From positions 118,117,741 to 118,181,740 of the forward strand of contig CM041465.1 in the NCBI GenBank assembly GCA_023213395.1: 64,000 nt of DNA, read 5' to 3'. Within the stretch, counting starts at the first letter, position 1. Every line of letters starts with the position of its first letter. Source of the DNA: Cycas panzhihuaensis (taxonomy: Eukaryota > Cycadophyta). This document shows, piece by piece, positions 1 through 9,486 of this stretch. The position numbers and the translations under genes are program-made. Below the pieces are notes generated by a model, which was given only the letters and a program-made list of their open reading frames with translations, did no database searches and was not told the DNA's origin.

Positions 1-100
1 GCCAAGAGAGTCCTAAATCTCAGGCAGAGAGAGTTTTGAGAGAGTGAGGGGTGATAGTAACTGACATGAGGCTAACTTGGATTATTTTTGGTGTGAACAG

Positions 101-1912
101 GCTGTCACCGCGATACATAACCACGAGAGCATGGGTATGGCCATGTTGAGCTACATGGAGATGGCATCACAGGAGGACAGAGAGATCCTGCAGAGGTGTG
201 GCCTATACAAGGCCCTTAAGACACCTCAGTATGCATCAGATCAGAGGTTGCTGGTCGACATAGTATCCCATTGGGATAGGAGGAGACATATGTTCCACCT
301 ACCATAGGTAGGTGATGTGATGGTTACACTGAGAGATATTCGGTGAGGATCTTGGGAGTTGGCGGCGGGGAGGCGGTGAGGCGGGGCCGCTTGCACCGAG
401 GCAACACATAGGGAGGCAGCCCTGTTCTTCATAGGAGCTGATAGATGGGAGCGGAGGGGAGCCCCCCTCCAGACTGTACTGATGTCAGGGATTCCTCGAG
501 TGAGGAAGTTGGTTACACTGTGCGTTCTGTTCCAGATTTCTGGGAAGCATAACTATAGGGAGATACCAGGTGGCTGGTTGGATGCAGTTCATCACTGCGA
601 AGCTGGCGAAAGGATGGATTGGGCGACCCTGATAGCGGTGAACCTCGTCGCCCAGTTGGACACTATTAGGACAACCGACAGAGATGGGTTGTCATATAGC
701 ACACTGCTACAGTGTTGGTTCTTTGATCATTTCGTGGCAGTGGCACCAGTGGGGAGACCACACCCCATCGCAGAGCGGGCCCCGATGGTCCACAGGTTGT
801 AGACTCGACTGAGAGGGACAGAGGACAGGGCCCATGTCCGACGATCGGTGGAGGCTACGTCACTAGACCTCCTCACCCTACCAGACTACATAGCGGAGCC
901 TTATAAGACAGTGAGGTGGGATAGTAACGATGAGGCAGGCGGAGTAGGAGTGCCCACAGGCGATGATGGAGATGATGGGGATGATGGAGACGATGGGGCT
1001 GGCCCATCATGACCTGTAGGAGAGGCAGGTCCCTCAGGGACGGTAGGAGGTGCAGAGGGTCCATCCGGGGCTACCAGAGTGGAGGCAGGCCCATCAGGCA
1101 CACAGGACAAGAGCAGGGGACCCGTGACCAGGGCCCACAGACTGCGGATCGTGATGGGATCCAAAGGGATGAGAGCTGGGCCAGCCCCTGCGAGGAGGGA
1201 GGCCTAGGCAGAGGAGGTGCCAGAGGATGAGGCACCCACAGCTGGCGGAGAGCCAGGAGGGGAGGATACTGTGCGACCAGAGGAGCCGGCGGCCACAGCA
1301 AGTGAGACCTAACCCTTTCCAGAGTTGTTTGGCATCCAGATAGATGTTTGGTTTGGTTTGATCATGGTATATGGTGAGATGCACTGACACATGGCATGTT
1401 ACGTTGGCAGGTGCAGTGGAGATCAGGAGACTGATAGAGGCTGTGGTGAGGGAGATGTTCCCTTAGGTGTATACAAAGGGGCAACCGCCCATCCAGGCAG
1501 GAGATGAGCCTAGAGCGGCAGGTGCCCACGCAGAGGCATTCACCTCGTTGGTGAGGGCAAGGGACATATGGGTTGTGGAGTCCCAAGAGCACGTGGCGTC
1601 CCGGGGACAACTGCAACAGGAGAGAGATGATGCGAGGCGCGAGAGGGACGAGCTACGTGGATGGGTGTAGGCTCTAGGCGGAGGCGGAGGCGAGCGGAGA
1701 TACAAGGCGGGACCCAGCTAGTGGTGATCACAAAGCGTCTCAGGGTGACAGAGGAAGCACTCCAGGGAGAGAGGGATCGTATCCAGGCTCGATACGATCA
1801 GCTGGTAGCACAGATGGTGTCGAGGTCGAGTTGGAGTAGGACGCATACCCACACGGCAGTGACGACCCCGAGACGGCTGCGAGACGAGGAGAGTGAGGCG
1901 GGCAGCTCATAG
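101..1912 (+). pseudogene. Antisense PMD-like gene carried by Gypsy-A (two exons in view)
   Basis: This gene lies downstream of integrase on the strand opposite gag-pol. The N-terminal part (YKALKTPQYASDQRLLVDIV, then HWDRRRHMFHLP, VGDVMVTLRDI) resembles the start of the plant mobile domain (PMD, aminotransferase-like family), which plant transposable elements are known to carry. The middle (KHNYREIP, AGERMDWATLIA, LSYSTLLQCWFFDHF) is strongly conserved with the copy at 27660-29442. A Gly/Pro/Ser-rich linker (~950-1290, GEAGPSG units) follows. After an intron at 1302-1410 comes a charged coiled coil (LQQERDDARRERDELR; RLRVTEEALQGERDRIQARY). An AG acceptor at position 100 suggests an upstream exon off-window. 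Stops interrupt the frame near 305, 343, 1010 and 1205, so this copy is dead. PMD is my best match; another plant transposon-borne family is possible. Confidence 0.62.
1302..1410 (+). other. Intron of the antisense PMD-like gene (Gypsy-A copy)
   Basis: A GTGAGACC donor at 1302 and a TTGGCAG acceptor ending at 1410 enclose 109 nt with no open continuation of the gene. The homologous position in Gypsy-B (28238-28126, minus strand) has the same donor GTGAGAC, an acceptor ATTGCAG, a similar length (113 nt) and a recognisably related interior. The coding similarity between the copies resumes right after the acceptor (EAVVREMFP here, EAVVREIFP there). Confidence 0.65.
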
Positions 1913-2673
1913 AGGCCCAGGAGGAGCCTCGGAGGTGTGTGGTCCCCAGGGGAGGGATCACAGACACCAGGAGATGGTACCCCAGGAGCGAGGCAACAGT
2001 AGAGTAGGATATGCACATATGATCTAGACAGGGGAAAGCACGGGCCTCCAGGGGGTCATATATAGGGCCATATGATTGCACCCCTGAGGACAAGCTTCCC
2101 GGATCTGGTGTGACATGATTTTTGGATGTATATATATATATATATATATATATGCGGGGTAGTTAGAACCCCATTTGGATATGAGATGCCGTGTATGATG
2201 TACCATGTGTGGATGACATGTATGTTTATTTTATATGGTGCAAATATTATGATGTAGATATTTTATGTTATAAATATTTTATTGTATGATGCACGCATTC
2301 CCTTCCATGTATGGCTATATGTCTAACAGGAGCACACACACGCGTCGTGAGTGGAGACGACAGAGAGGTGTGAGGTTAGAGGATAGAGCGGCATACACGT
2401 CTACGAAAGAGCATAGCGGAATATGCGAAGGAAACAGCGGATGGGAAAGGGGAGTGACGATGCCCCAAAACGTCTTCTTGATTGGGGAATGCCCAAGCAA
2501 GATGACAGAAGTTCCCGAGAGGGTACAGGAACGTGGGTTCCATGGAAGGAACCAGAAAGAAGAAGGAGGATCCACCTTAAATTGCCATTCTACCTGTGGT
2601 TGGGAAGAATGGGGACAACCTAAGATGGTACTTTAGGCTCATTTCAGAGTAGGGCGAAGAGATCATCGAAGGA
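1913..2673. other. Non-coding stretch between the two convergent Gypsy-A genes
   Basis: This is the 3' side of both the antisense gene and pol. It contains a TA microsatellite and, just beyond the pol stop, a block (about 2540-2640) similar to the hairpin-forming block after the Gypsy-B pol stop. No conserved reading frame is seen. Confidence 0.5.
2129..2153. repeat. (TA)n microsatellite
   Basis: About twelve uninterrupted TA repeats. Gypsy-B has a shorter AT-repeat tract at the comparable place (near 27258). Confidence 0.95.
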
Positions 2674-3800
2674 TCACGCATAAAACTTCTTAAGGAATTT
2701 TCCATTAATAGCTTTCTCAAATTCAAGCCCTTCTAGGGTGGCTATCCTGTAGGCACCATTATCGAGGGATTCGATAATGACGAAGGGACCAACCCATCGG
2801 GGTTTGAACTTGGTCAAGCGATCATGGAGATACTCGAGCTTGAGGACGTAGTCCCCAGGAAACAAAGGGCGGGACCAAAGGTGTTTATCGTAGGCCCTTT
2901 GTGAGCAGGCTTTGGATGCCAAGTTAGCCTGATAAGCAGCTAAGCGCCTCTCATTCAAAGCTTTGAGGTCCAGCAGGCGGGCCTGACGGATCGATTCTTC
3001 GTCGATGAAACCTTGAAGGGAGACTCACAAGGAAGGAATCTCCACCTCCGGAGTCTTGTCTCGATCTGCAAGTAGACCAGGGAGAACGGGGTCATTCCTG
3101 TGGCAGAACGGATAGAGGTGCAGTAAGCCCACAAGGCGGAGGGCAGCTGAAGGTGCCAATCCTTTTGGGATTGAGCGACGGTTTTCTTGAGAATGTTGAC
3201 GAGAGTCTTATTGAAAGACTCCACTTGGCCATTTGCCTGAGGGTAGTAAGGGGAGGAAGTCTTGTGAAAATTTTTAAACTTCTCACAAAGCTTGTCCATC
3301 TCCTTATTATAGAAAGGAGTTCCATTGTAAGTGATTAGGACATCCAGAATTCCAAAACGGTAAATGATGTGCTGGTAAATGAACATAGCGATCGTTTTAC
3401 CAGGGGTAGTGATCAAGGGAATGGCCTCCGCCCATTTGGTAAAATACTCTGTGGTAGTCAAGATAAACTTGTGCTGCGACGACGAAGGTGGGGAGATAGC
3501 CCCAATAAGGTCTAGTCCCCACTAAGTAAAAGGCCATGGTGAAACAATAGGATGCAGGGCCTCGGAAGGCACATGGGAAACATTGACATATTCCTGACAC
3601 CGCCGACATTTCAGAGGAAAGGCGTGGGCATCCTTAAAGAGGGATGGATAGAAATAACCCATGCGAAAGATCCTCTGAGCCATAGACTGGCCCCCAAAGT
3701 GACCTCCACAAATGTCGTGGTAGCATTCGCGAAGTACACAGTCGGTCAGAGCAGGAGGATCCCATCGAAGGACCTCTTATACAATACGTCATCCACGAGG
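2674..3800 (-). pseudogene. Gypsy-A integrase
   Basis: The protein reads right to left. An HHCC zinc-binding region is visible (LRECYHD, GGHFGGQSM, LKCRRCQ; about 3730-3600). The catalytic core follows (FTKWAEAIPL, LITYNGTPF, PYYPQANGQVESFNKTL; about 3461-3120), then a C-terminal GPF-type module (KFKPRWVGPFVIIESLDNGA, then INGKFLKKFY). Of the acidic triad, the first Asp position is Glu (TTEYFTKW), the second is Tyr (TYNG where TDNG is usual), and the Glu is present (QVES). There is an in-frame TAG at the FT*WGLDL position (Gln in Gypsy-B). A deletion with frameshift near 3060 removes about 15 residues that Gypsy-B keeps. Integrase would insert element cDNA into the genome; this copy cannot. 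Confidence 0.88.
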
Positions 3801-4620
3801 AGGTATTGCCTGGCAGAAGTTCAGATACGAGATCTAACTTTACTACTAGCATCGGGGTGGTATTGCTATGTATGTGAATCTATGTCACCATACCACTCAT
3901 CGTCGATGAGTGGATGGGGAGAGGCTCCCTGAATCGTCAGGATAGACTCATCGGGGAGAGAGTCATCAACGGGGGCACTAAAGGAGTTAGGGATAGGGGC
4001 GTCTGTGAGTTGCTCGGCCACTATCATTCCCTTCTTTGATTTCTGGTTAACAATATGGAGGTCAAATTCTTGAAGTAAGACGGCCCAACGACCGGCCCTA
4101 CCCGTCAAATCCGAACAAGTTAGCAAGTATTGCAAGGGATCAGATTAAACGATCACCTTGGTGGTGTTGCCGAGTAAGTAGTGTCTGAACTTCTTGGTCG
4201 CATGGGCCAAGGAGAGGCACTCCTTCTCAGCAAGGGAATAGTTAATTTCAGTAGCCACGAGGGTGCGACTGATGAAATATATAGCTCTCTTGGTTCCCGA
4301 GTCATCCTCCTGAGCTAACATAGCGCCCAAGGAGTCGCCAGTCACCGAGGTGTATAGGACGAAGGGCTTATCAAATCGAGGAGGCGCCAACGTAGGAGTG
4401 GAAGCTAGGGCTTCCTTAAGTCCTTCGAAGGCCTTTTAGGTCTTGTCAGACCAGGCAAAAAGAGCTCCCTTCTTCAATAGGTTCGTATGGGGTTTAGCAT
4501 TTACAGTGAAGTCGGCTAAGAAACGCCTAAGAAAACCCAGCCTTCCTAGAAATGACTTAATCTGTCATTGAGTTCTAGGTGGCGGCATGTTAAGGATTGC
4601 CCTGACCTTGTCAAGGTCAA
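3801..4620 (-). pseudogene. Gypsy-A pol RNase H and connection domain
   Basis: The recognisable blocks are FDKPFVLYTSVTGDSLGAML, RAIYFISRTLVATEINYSLA, EKECLSLAHATKKFRHYLLG and LLTCSDLTGRAGRWAVLLQE, which match the RNase H-like domain following RT in Ty3/gypsy pol. The first catalytic Asp position reads Ser (YTSVTGD, where YTDAS-like is usual), and Gypsy-B also has Ser there. The Glu of the second motif is kept. The frame is broken by a stop at about 4142 (between HYLLGNTTKVIV and QYLLT). A frameshift from a ~13-nt deletion near 4640 separates it from RT. Confidence 0.8.
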
Positions 4621-6261
4621 TCTGAATTCCTTATTTAGACATGAGGAACCCGAGGTAATGGCAAACATACACTTAAGCAGATTTAGACTGACGTGATACT
4701 TGCGGCATCGTGAGAAGATGACACGCAAGTTGGATGGGTGATGGGCCCTAACACGGGAGAGACCCATCATGTCATCCATGAAGACCTCCAACGTGTTGTT
4801 AATGAGGTCATGGAAAATGAAATGCATGGCTCTTTGGTAAGTAGCGCCTACATTCTTAAGGCCAAAGGGCATCGCCTTGTAGGTGAAGGTACCCCAAGGA
4901 GTAGTGAAGGCCCTCTTATGGCGGTCTTCAGGAGAAATCTGAATCTGGTTATAGCCGGAGAAGTCGTCCATTAGGGACATAACTTCAAATCCAGTGGTGC
5001 AATCAATAATTTGATCGAGGAAGGGTAACGGGAAATTATCCTTGGGACAAGCATTATTGATGTCGCGAAAATCGACACATATACAGATTGCCCCATTCTC
5101 TTTAGCAACGGGGACAATGTTGGAGACCCACTTAGGGTAGTCAATGGAAGTAATAAGCCCAGTATCCAGAAGCTTCTCAACCTTCATCTTGACGGCGGCT
5201 GAGAGCTTCGGGTGAAGGGGACGCTGCTTCTGGTGCACAGGGCGAGCGCCAGGAATGGTGGTGAGATTATGAGTGACAATGGAGGGGTCGATTCCCTTCA
5301 TGTCAGTATAATCCCACATAAACACGTCTCGAAACTCCTCGAACAGAAGGGAGTACTCCCTTACTTCATTAGGAGAACATTCCAACCCAACCTTAATGAC
5401 CTTACCCGGGGCCAAGACTATGTCTTGGGTCGCCCCCATGCACATGGCATTGCCCTTCGCGAAGTGGAGAGGGGCAAGGTCAATAGGAGGAGGAGGAATA
5501 GGAGACGGGACTGGATCGGCGAGCGTGGATCTGATCGCGAGGATCTTCTGGTGACCAAGCTTGTGATGACCAGAAGGTAAGTTGGGTGCAAAACTTGCCA
5601 GATGCTCAAGTAGGGCTTTGTCATCTTTGAAGTAATCCACCCCATGGATGACTTTACTCTGAATAGAGGAAGCGCTGGAGAGAGTAAAAGCAACAGGACC
5701 ATGATGGTCGTCAGGTTGCTCCACTTCCTCGTAGGATTCAGAAGGAAAACTGAGAGGGGGCTCCTCGGAAGGAACAAAAGGTAATTCTTTGAAGCCATTA
5801 CCTACGGGGGGTAATGAAGAAGAAGAACTGACGATGGGTGGGTCAACACGAGCGATGACGTGGGATACGCACGAATAGCTAGCCTCACCAATGAGAGAGA
5901 TTCTAGATGGGGATCTAGAATGAGACAGGTGCGATCTACTGGTGTGAAGGAAAGAGACGGGGTGAAGACAATCCTCGTCTTCGTCGTGTGACTCGTCGTC
6001 ACTAAACGAAGCAAGGTACCCATAACTCCCAACACCAATAGGGGCGAACCGCGTGAGATTAGGGGAAGAAGATGCAGGATCTTCTTCGGATGAGTTAGGT
6101 ATACCAATAGAGCAAGCTGAGGCATGCGTGGAAGGACCTAGGTTTGCCGAACTAGTAGAACGAGTTTGTTTAGTGAATGGGCATTCACGGGGAACCACTC
6201 TCATATGTCCGTCATGGACGAATTTAAGTTGTCCCCAAAGAGTCGAATACACGGCTCCCAT
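4546..6261 (-). pseudogene. Gypsy-A reverse transcriptase with long N-terminal spacer
   Basis: The frame is open for 571 codons. The first ~270 are an acidic/serine-rich spacer between protease and RT (ASFSDDESHDEDEDC, KVIHGVDYFKDDKALLEHLA). RT follows: EVREYSLLFEEFRDVFMWDY, RPLHPKLSAAVKMKVEKLL, DYPKWVSNIVPVAKENGAI, VDFRDINNACPKDNFPLPFL, FEVMSLMDDFSGYNQIQISP, TPWGTFTYKAMPFGLKNVGA, and the active-site box LEVFMDDMMG. The usual YVDD is FMDD in both gypsy copies, so it may be ancestral to this family. A ~13-nt deletion near 4640, seen against Gypsy-B (KLLGFLVSKQGIQINPDKV), throws the last ~35 codons into a wrong frame. The domain converts element RNA to cDNA in the virus-like particle. Confidence 0.92.
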
Positions 6262-7005
6262 TTGGTCGAGCTATGGACGACCTAGAAGGAGGTTGTAGTC
6301 CACGTCAACGTCGAGGACTACAACATCGGCAAGAACAGTCTTGCCCTCAAGGGTGAGTAGAATCACGACAGATCCCAAAGGGGTCTTCTCGCTACCGTCA
6401 TAACCTTGGCATCACCATGGAACAGGTTCCAAGGAGGAAATACCAAGCTCTTGCATGACGCGCAGGGGCATGGCATTGACAGAAGAATCATTGTATATAA
6501 CAGTTCTTTGGAGAGTACAGTCAGGTGTATCGATAGTGATAGTGAACGGGAAATTCCACTGATGTTCCCTTTCATCGGCGGGAAGAAGATCCTTAGGATC
6601 GAATGAGATAACGGGTCCATAGCTTTGAGTGACACCCAAAGCGTGGACAGGCGCATCACTCGATCCTAAAGCTTCCAGGAGGAGGGCCCACTGCTCAGGA
6701 CAACTGCTCAAAATGTCCATCAAGGACATTCCTACGGGGATAGTATGAAGCTCGTCCACGATGGAGAAGGGCTTACCCTTCGCAGTAGGCTGGGTAAGTG
6801 CCCTTCAGAAATCGTAATGACACGGCATCTGAGGAATAGCCTTGGGAAAGAGGGGTATTTCTGGAGGAAGGTTCTCCATAAGAGGGTCGGAAGGAGCGGA
6901 AGAACAAGAAGCTCCCGCCGCTTCCTTGGCGGCTTGAGATCACGTAAGGGCGTAGGAAGGAGTCGCTTCAAGCAACTGGATCACCTTCTTCCCCTTGTTC
7001 TGGGG
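6262..7005 (-). pseudogene. Gypsy-A protease region
   Basis: This lies in the same reading frame as gag and RT, with stops at both ends. The retropepsin-like block is FTITIDTPDCTLQRTVIYND, then SSVNAMPLRVMQELGI, matching the plant gypsy pattern D-x-G-S-S-x-N-x-x-P-L. In Gypsy-B the same site reads VDNGSSVNSMPL. Here the catalytic Asp is replaced by Tyr (VIYNDSS), so the protease is inactive. The flanking DELHTIPVGMSLMDIL and DPKDLLPADEREHQWNF are conserved between the two copies. A HLGRPWLDQMGA-type block seen in Gypsy-B (about 23115-23150) is present here around 6290-6240. Confidence 0.75.
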
Positions 7006-9312
7006 TCACGAAGGTGACGGGGTGCGACGGCTAGGAGAACGAGAGGAAGAAGACGAGTTCCGGGCACCCTTCCCTTTGTTGCGGGAAGGATGGGGATCAG
7101 GTGATCTTCCTCGGTTCTGGTTACTCTTGGTTTGGGTGTTGCGATCACATTCCCCATGCTTGGGGAACTGATTCTTATGGACCGGTTGATCCAAATTAGG
7201 CCTTGAGTCCCGTTTGGGGGAAGAGTCACATGGAGGGGCATCCTTAGGATGCTGGGCCCTACAATGCGAATCATCGTGAAAGCACTCCCCATGAATGGAG
7301 CACCACTTCTTCTCAAGCGGAAGGTCTGACCTTCTCGCTTGGGAGGACTGGGCGTTTCCATTCCTAGGGAGAGGAGCTTGGGTCGTTTGTTGGACTTGTT
7401 TATTAGATGTAGGAGATGAAGGAGCTTGAAGCTTGAGTTCCTTCATCGTACACTCGAACGAGCATATGGCTGATGTGAGAGGGTCTAAAGTCCTCTCAGT
7501 CGGATGAGAGGAAGATCGGGTAGGTTACGAAGGTTTGGTATCCTTGGTTGGGGGTGGTGCCTCACGGTGCTGTGAGGGCTTAAGAGGTTTCTTGAGACCA
7601 GCTTGGATCTCAATAGCCTCCAACGCCAAACACTTGGCGATTGCGGAGTTGCATGTGGTTGCCCCCATCTTGAGGACTTCCACATATACTTCAGGACGAA
7701 GTGCATTGACGAAAAGGTCTCGCTTCAACTCCTCGGGCAATGTTGCCTTAGTGGAGTGAAGCAAGTCATGGAATCGCCATACAAACTCACGATTCATTTC
7801 ATCGTGACCTTGTTTGAGCGAAAGAAGTGACTTCATTCTGCTCTCGAATGGACGAGCTACATCAAAATAGTTGATCAACTCATCCACCAATTGTTGGAAT
7901 GAATGGATAAAATGGGCAGGGAGACAGTAGAACCACTTGAGGGCGTCACCCTGTAAGGATCGCGGGAATAGCTTCATTAAAATGTGGTCGTAAACCCAGT
8001 AATCAATGCATGCCATAGAAAAACTACACACATGCTCCGCCGGGTCTTGCGACAAAGTTCCGTCGAATTTAGGGACTTCAGGGGGATGAGGCGACAAGTT
8101 GGTCCTTAACGCCTCGATAGAAAGAGGTGTTGACCTAAAGTCCATGAAGGGGCGTGCCCTTGCCTGGACCACAAGATCAATGAATGTCGTAGTAGGTAAT
8201 GAACAAGGAGCAGATGGGGGTGGGACACCCATGCCTCCTTGAGGAAACGCCCCCTGCTGAGAAGAGGCGTGGGGGTAGGTGCCTTGGAAGGGAGTCGGGT
8301 TGCCTTGCGAAGGCACAACAAATGGAATTGCATTGGACGATGGGCAAGATGGATGTGGAATCGGGTTTTGCCCATATGGGCCACCCGTGGGTGGAGCGAC
8401 CCCATATGGGTGTAGCGGATCCACCCCATAAACTGGGAGATGGCCTCCTCTACCCTGCCCCCAAGGTTGAGAAGTATACCCTGGGGGAACATAGAAGGAA
8501 GTGCCAACGTGTTGGTTTTGAGAATGCGTAGGAGTGGGTCCCATATGACTAGTAGTCGAAAGGCTAGTAGGACCGACAGGCCTACTAGGAATGGTATGCG
8601 CCATATTAGGGGATGGCACATTGGTTTGGTTAAGGTTGGGTATGCTAACCTTCAATTGAGAGAAAGACATACCGCAGGGAGATCCTGAAACGCTAGGACC
8701 TCGATGAGAAATGGAAGGCGCGACACGTGCCCCCACTATGGGAATAGGAAAGGAGCGGGATACATGCGTGGACACAAAGGGATTTGTTATCAAAGGAAGA
8801 GTAGATGAGGATGAGGCATGTAAGGGAGGAGCAGAGGAAGAAGAGGCTCCTCCACGAAGAGCATCCTCAAGCCATCCAGGACGCGGTTGCAAGTGAGCCG
8901 CGCGGTGACACTCATTGAGAGATTCAACTACGTCAGCAGGAGGGGTTCCTACATACTTGTAAGAGGTAATTGGGACCTCGAACAAAGTAGGTTCCTCGGG
9001 ATGCTCCTCATAAGAGTTACTGGCTACGTGGCAAGTCTCAAGAGGAGCGGATCCTTCTACAGCGTGGGTAGAGGGATGAACATCAAGCAAGAGATGTTGG
9101 TCGCTCGGGTAGTAAAGGGGTTCATCACCCTCTTGGGTGGACCCGGGAATAGAGGAAGGAAAATCATGGGTTTCTAAGGAGGAAGTGTGGTAGGCCCAAT
9201 CAGAAGAGTATCCCTCCATAGTTAGATCAGAGTCTGACAAAGGAAGAGGGTGATACTGAGGGTCTTCTAACAATGGAGGTAGACCACGCAAACGACGAGA
9301 AAAGCGTCGCAT
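7006..9312 (-). pseudogene. gag: Gypsy-A gag, nearly intact
   Basis: The frame begins at ATG 9312, shortly after the PBS and leader. Residues ~1-370 are Pro/Ser/Gly-rich (SYVPPGYTSQPWG, PVYGVDPLHPYG). Residues ~395-570 form the retrotransposon gag capsid domain (PPEVPKFDGTLSQDPAEHVC, GDALKWFYCLP, SFQQLVDELINYFDVARPFE, LKQGHDEMNREFVWRFHDLL, FVNALRPEV). A single in-frame TAA at 7525 interrupts it; at this site Gypsy-B reads Gln-Gln. In the same frame a zinc-knuckle-like motif follows (WCSIHGECFHDDSHC), then a basic Ser/Arg tail ending at the stop at 7006. Gag forms the virus-like particle and packages RNA. With one nonsense codon, it is the best preserved gag of the gypsy copies. Confidence 0.9.
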
Positions 9313-9467
9313 GTAAGATCAACCAACAATGTTAGGGAAAAGGAGAGGGTAGTAAAAGCACACGTGTTGGGGGTTGCCCAACGAAGAGATCAAAATAGGT
9401 GAAGAAGGATCACAAAAAGGTAGCAAAACCAATGGAAGAGAGCAGAAACTAGCTCCCTTACTGGCAG
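9313..9467 (-). other. Gypsy-A leader between PBS and gag
   Basis: About 155 nt of untranslated leader. It aligns with the Gypsy-B leader 12343-12490, including the CCCTTACTGGC / GCCAGTAAGGG block next to the PBS. Confidence 0.7.
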
Positions 9468-9486
9468 TCCCCAGTATGGTCGCCAG
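9468..9486 (-). other. Gypsy-A primer-binding site
   Basis: The minus strand reads CTGGCGACCATACTGGGGA immediately inside the LTR end. It is shaped like the tRNA-Arg-type PBS I recall for Ogre/Tat elements (TGGCGACTC...CTGGGGA). Gypsy-B has CTGGCAACCATACTGGGGA at 12324. The tRNA identity is inferred by resemblance only. Confidence 0.75.

Noticed and set aside
101-1912. The antisense gene as a MULE or other DNA transposase.
   Set aside because: No DDE or zinc-finger transposase motif is visible. The N-terminal text fits PMD better, and its place between integrase and LTR in two copies ties it to the gypsy element.
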